NCBI GenBank assembly: GCA_009782025.1
Contig: WQUQ01000053.1
Span: 1 to 7,338 of the forward strand
DNA: 7,338 bases
Direction of reading: 5' to 3'
DNA from: Desulfobulbus sp.
GTDB lineage: Bacteria; Pseudomonadota; Gammaproteobacteria; Burkholderiales; Rhodocyclaceae
Part shown: one piece after another, positions 7,075-7,338 of the stretch
Layout of the letters: each line of letters starts with the position of its first letter
Position numbering within the stretch: the stretch's first letter is position 1
Position numbers and translations under genes: made by a program
The notes under the pieces: generated by a model
Databases searched by the model: none
What the model was told of the DNA's origin: nothing
What the model saw: the letters and a program-made list of their open reading frames with translations, nothing else

Positions 7075-7101
7075 AAAAAAGAAGCCGAACTATACCGGCT
7101 T
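7075..7101 (-). terminator. Terminator-like inverted repeat with T tract
   Basis: On the minus strand AAGCCG and CGGCTT are perfect six-base arms (7096-7101 and 7082-7087) around the eight-base loop GTATAGTT, followed by C and six T (7075-7080). This has the form of an intrinsic terminator for transcripts arriving from beyond the right edge, such as an S10-operon readthrough. The loop includes the -10 box of the candidate promoter, and the T tract lies about where that promoter would start transcription, so spc transcripts would not carry the hairpin. The stem is short, so efficiency is uncertain. Confidence 0.5.
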
Positions 7102-7117
7102 TCTTCCAATCGCGCAA
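7089..7117 (-). promoter_or_regulatory. Candidate sigma-70 promoter of the rplN (spc) operon
   Basis: TTGCGC (7112-7117) and TATAGT (7089-7094) are separated by exactly 17 bases on the minus strand. The -10 box differs from TATAAT in one base and the -35 box keeps TTG. Transcription would start near 7082, giving a leader of about 107 bases before the rplN ATG. The position agrees with the spc promoter of E. coli, which lies between rpsQ and rplN. It is the best match seen in the window, but an experiment has not been seen. Confidence 0.65.
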
Positions 7118-7156
7118 GCGTTTTGCAAGATTTTGTAGAGAGCAAGTAATCTGTCC

Positions 7157-7184
7157 GGTCGGTATGGTACCCGTTCCACCGACC
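7157..7184. repeat. Perfect 7-base dyad upstream of the promoter
   Basis: GGTCGGT (7157-7163) and ACCGACC (7178-7184) are exact inverted repeats separated by 14 bases, with a centre-to-centre distance of 21 bases, two helical turns. It begins 40 bases upstream of the -35 box, a position suited to an activator site; it could also be an RNA hairpin in an upstream transcript. No T tract follows it on either strand. No binding protein can be assigned. Confidence 0.35.
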
Positions 7185-7276
7185 AACACCACGTTGTATG
7201 CCGGCTCGGTAAATTTCAGTATTGCCAGTTGGTGAATCAGCAGGGCGATTGCATTTATTCGTCATGCGCGTTCCGC

Positions 7277-7308
7277 AAAAAATCGTTAACCCTCAGTCAC
7301 TTATGAGG
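7277..7308 (-). terminator. Weak terminator candidate of an upstream transcript
   Basis: On the minus strand CCTCA and TGAGG form five-base arms (7304-7308 and 7291-7295), and six T occur eight bases after the stem (7277-7282). Stem and spacing are poor for an intrinsic terminator. It would suit the end of a gene lying to the right of the window, but may be accidental. Confidence 0.2.
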
Positions 7309-7338
7309 TCATCTTGTAAACTCATCCGAAATGGCGTC

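Larger units (their letters stand above)
6997..7338. other. 5' region of the cluster without a recognised gene
   Basis: About 340 bases lie between rplN and the right edge. The end of rpsQ, the expected neighbour, cannot be read in any minus-strand frame. Present are a candidate promoter (7089-7117), a terminator-like repeat overlapping it (7075-7101), a perfect dyad (7157-7184) and a weak stem with six T (7277-7308). A minus-strand frame is open from about 7261 to a TGA at 7010-7012 (83 codons, no clear start or binding site); a second, 72-codon frame starts with ATG at 7265. Neither is recognised as a conserved protein, and base composition here is more AT-rich than in the genes. It is probably non-coding regulatory sequence, possibly with the remains of an upstream gene. 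Confidence 0.6.

Noticed and set aside
7047..7265. 72-codon minus-strand frame with ATG at 7265
   Set aside because: Weak binding site, no recognisable protein features, and it competes with another open frame over the same bases and the promoter.
1..7338. Mobile element, CRISPR array, tRNA or rRNA gene
   Set aside because: No direct-repeat array, transposase, tRNA-like cloverleaf or rRNA sequence was seen; nearly all bases belong to ribosomal-cluster genes.

Overview
The window is a slice of the conserved spc/alpha ribosomal-protein cluster. Apart from the last ~360 bases it is packed with genes, all on the minus strand, so transcription runs from right to left. In that order the genes are rplN (L14), rplX (L24), rplE (L5), rpsN (S14), rpsH (S8), rplF (L6), rplR (L18), rpsE (S5), rpmD (L30), rplO (L15), secY, infA (IF-1), rpmJ (L36), rpsM (S13), rpsK (S11) and the first half of rpsD (S4), which runs off the left edge. 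All fifteen complete genes have full-length reading frames with family-typical ends. No frameshift or inserted element is visible. rpmJ (37 codons) is easily missed because it is so short.

The organism is most likely a betaproteobacterium: moderately high GC, a Gram-negative-type 101-residue S14 without zinc cysteines, the order secY-infA-rpmJ-rpsM, and beta-like IF-1, L36 and S11 sequences. The S4 N-terminus carries four zinc-ligand cysteines (C9, C12, C26, C31), unlike the S4 of Escherichia, Neisseria or Burkholderia as I recall them. From memory this form resembles Rhodocyclales or Nitrosomonas-type betaproteobacteria; that placement is an inference.

Layout. 6975-7338 holds no recognised gene. 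It contains the best promoter in the window (TTGCGC, 17-base spacer, TATAGT), whose -10 box lies in the loop of a terminator-like inverted repeat followed by six T. A roughly 107-base leader follows, ending in a small hairpin with the rplN Shine-Dalgarno in its loop. From 6974 down to 1330 the genes rplN to infA are separated by only 3-26 bases, and in many junctions the stop codon runs straight into the next ribosome binding site. Two longer spacers (73 and 51 bases) flank rpmJ at the spc/alpha boundary. Then rpsM, rpsK and rpsD follow with 12-base gaps.

The genes work together. Ten encode proteins of both subunits in the spc block, including the 5S rRNA-binding L5 and L18, the assembly initiator L24 and the primary 16S binder S8. 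secY encodes the membrane channel through which many nascent chains leave, infA an initiation factor, and rpsM, rpsK and rpsD encode head, platform and body proteins of the 30S subunit. Most of the window is ordinary core-genome sequence. I see no hidden novel system in the gene block. The points worth checking are the composite promoter/terminator and the unexplained open frame in the 5' region, and a few translation-start features.
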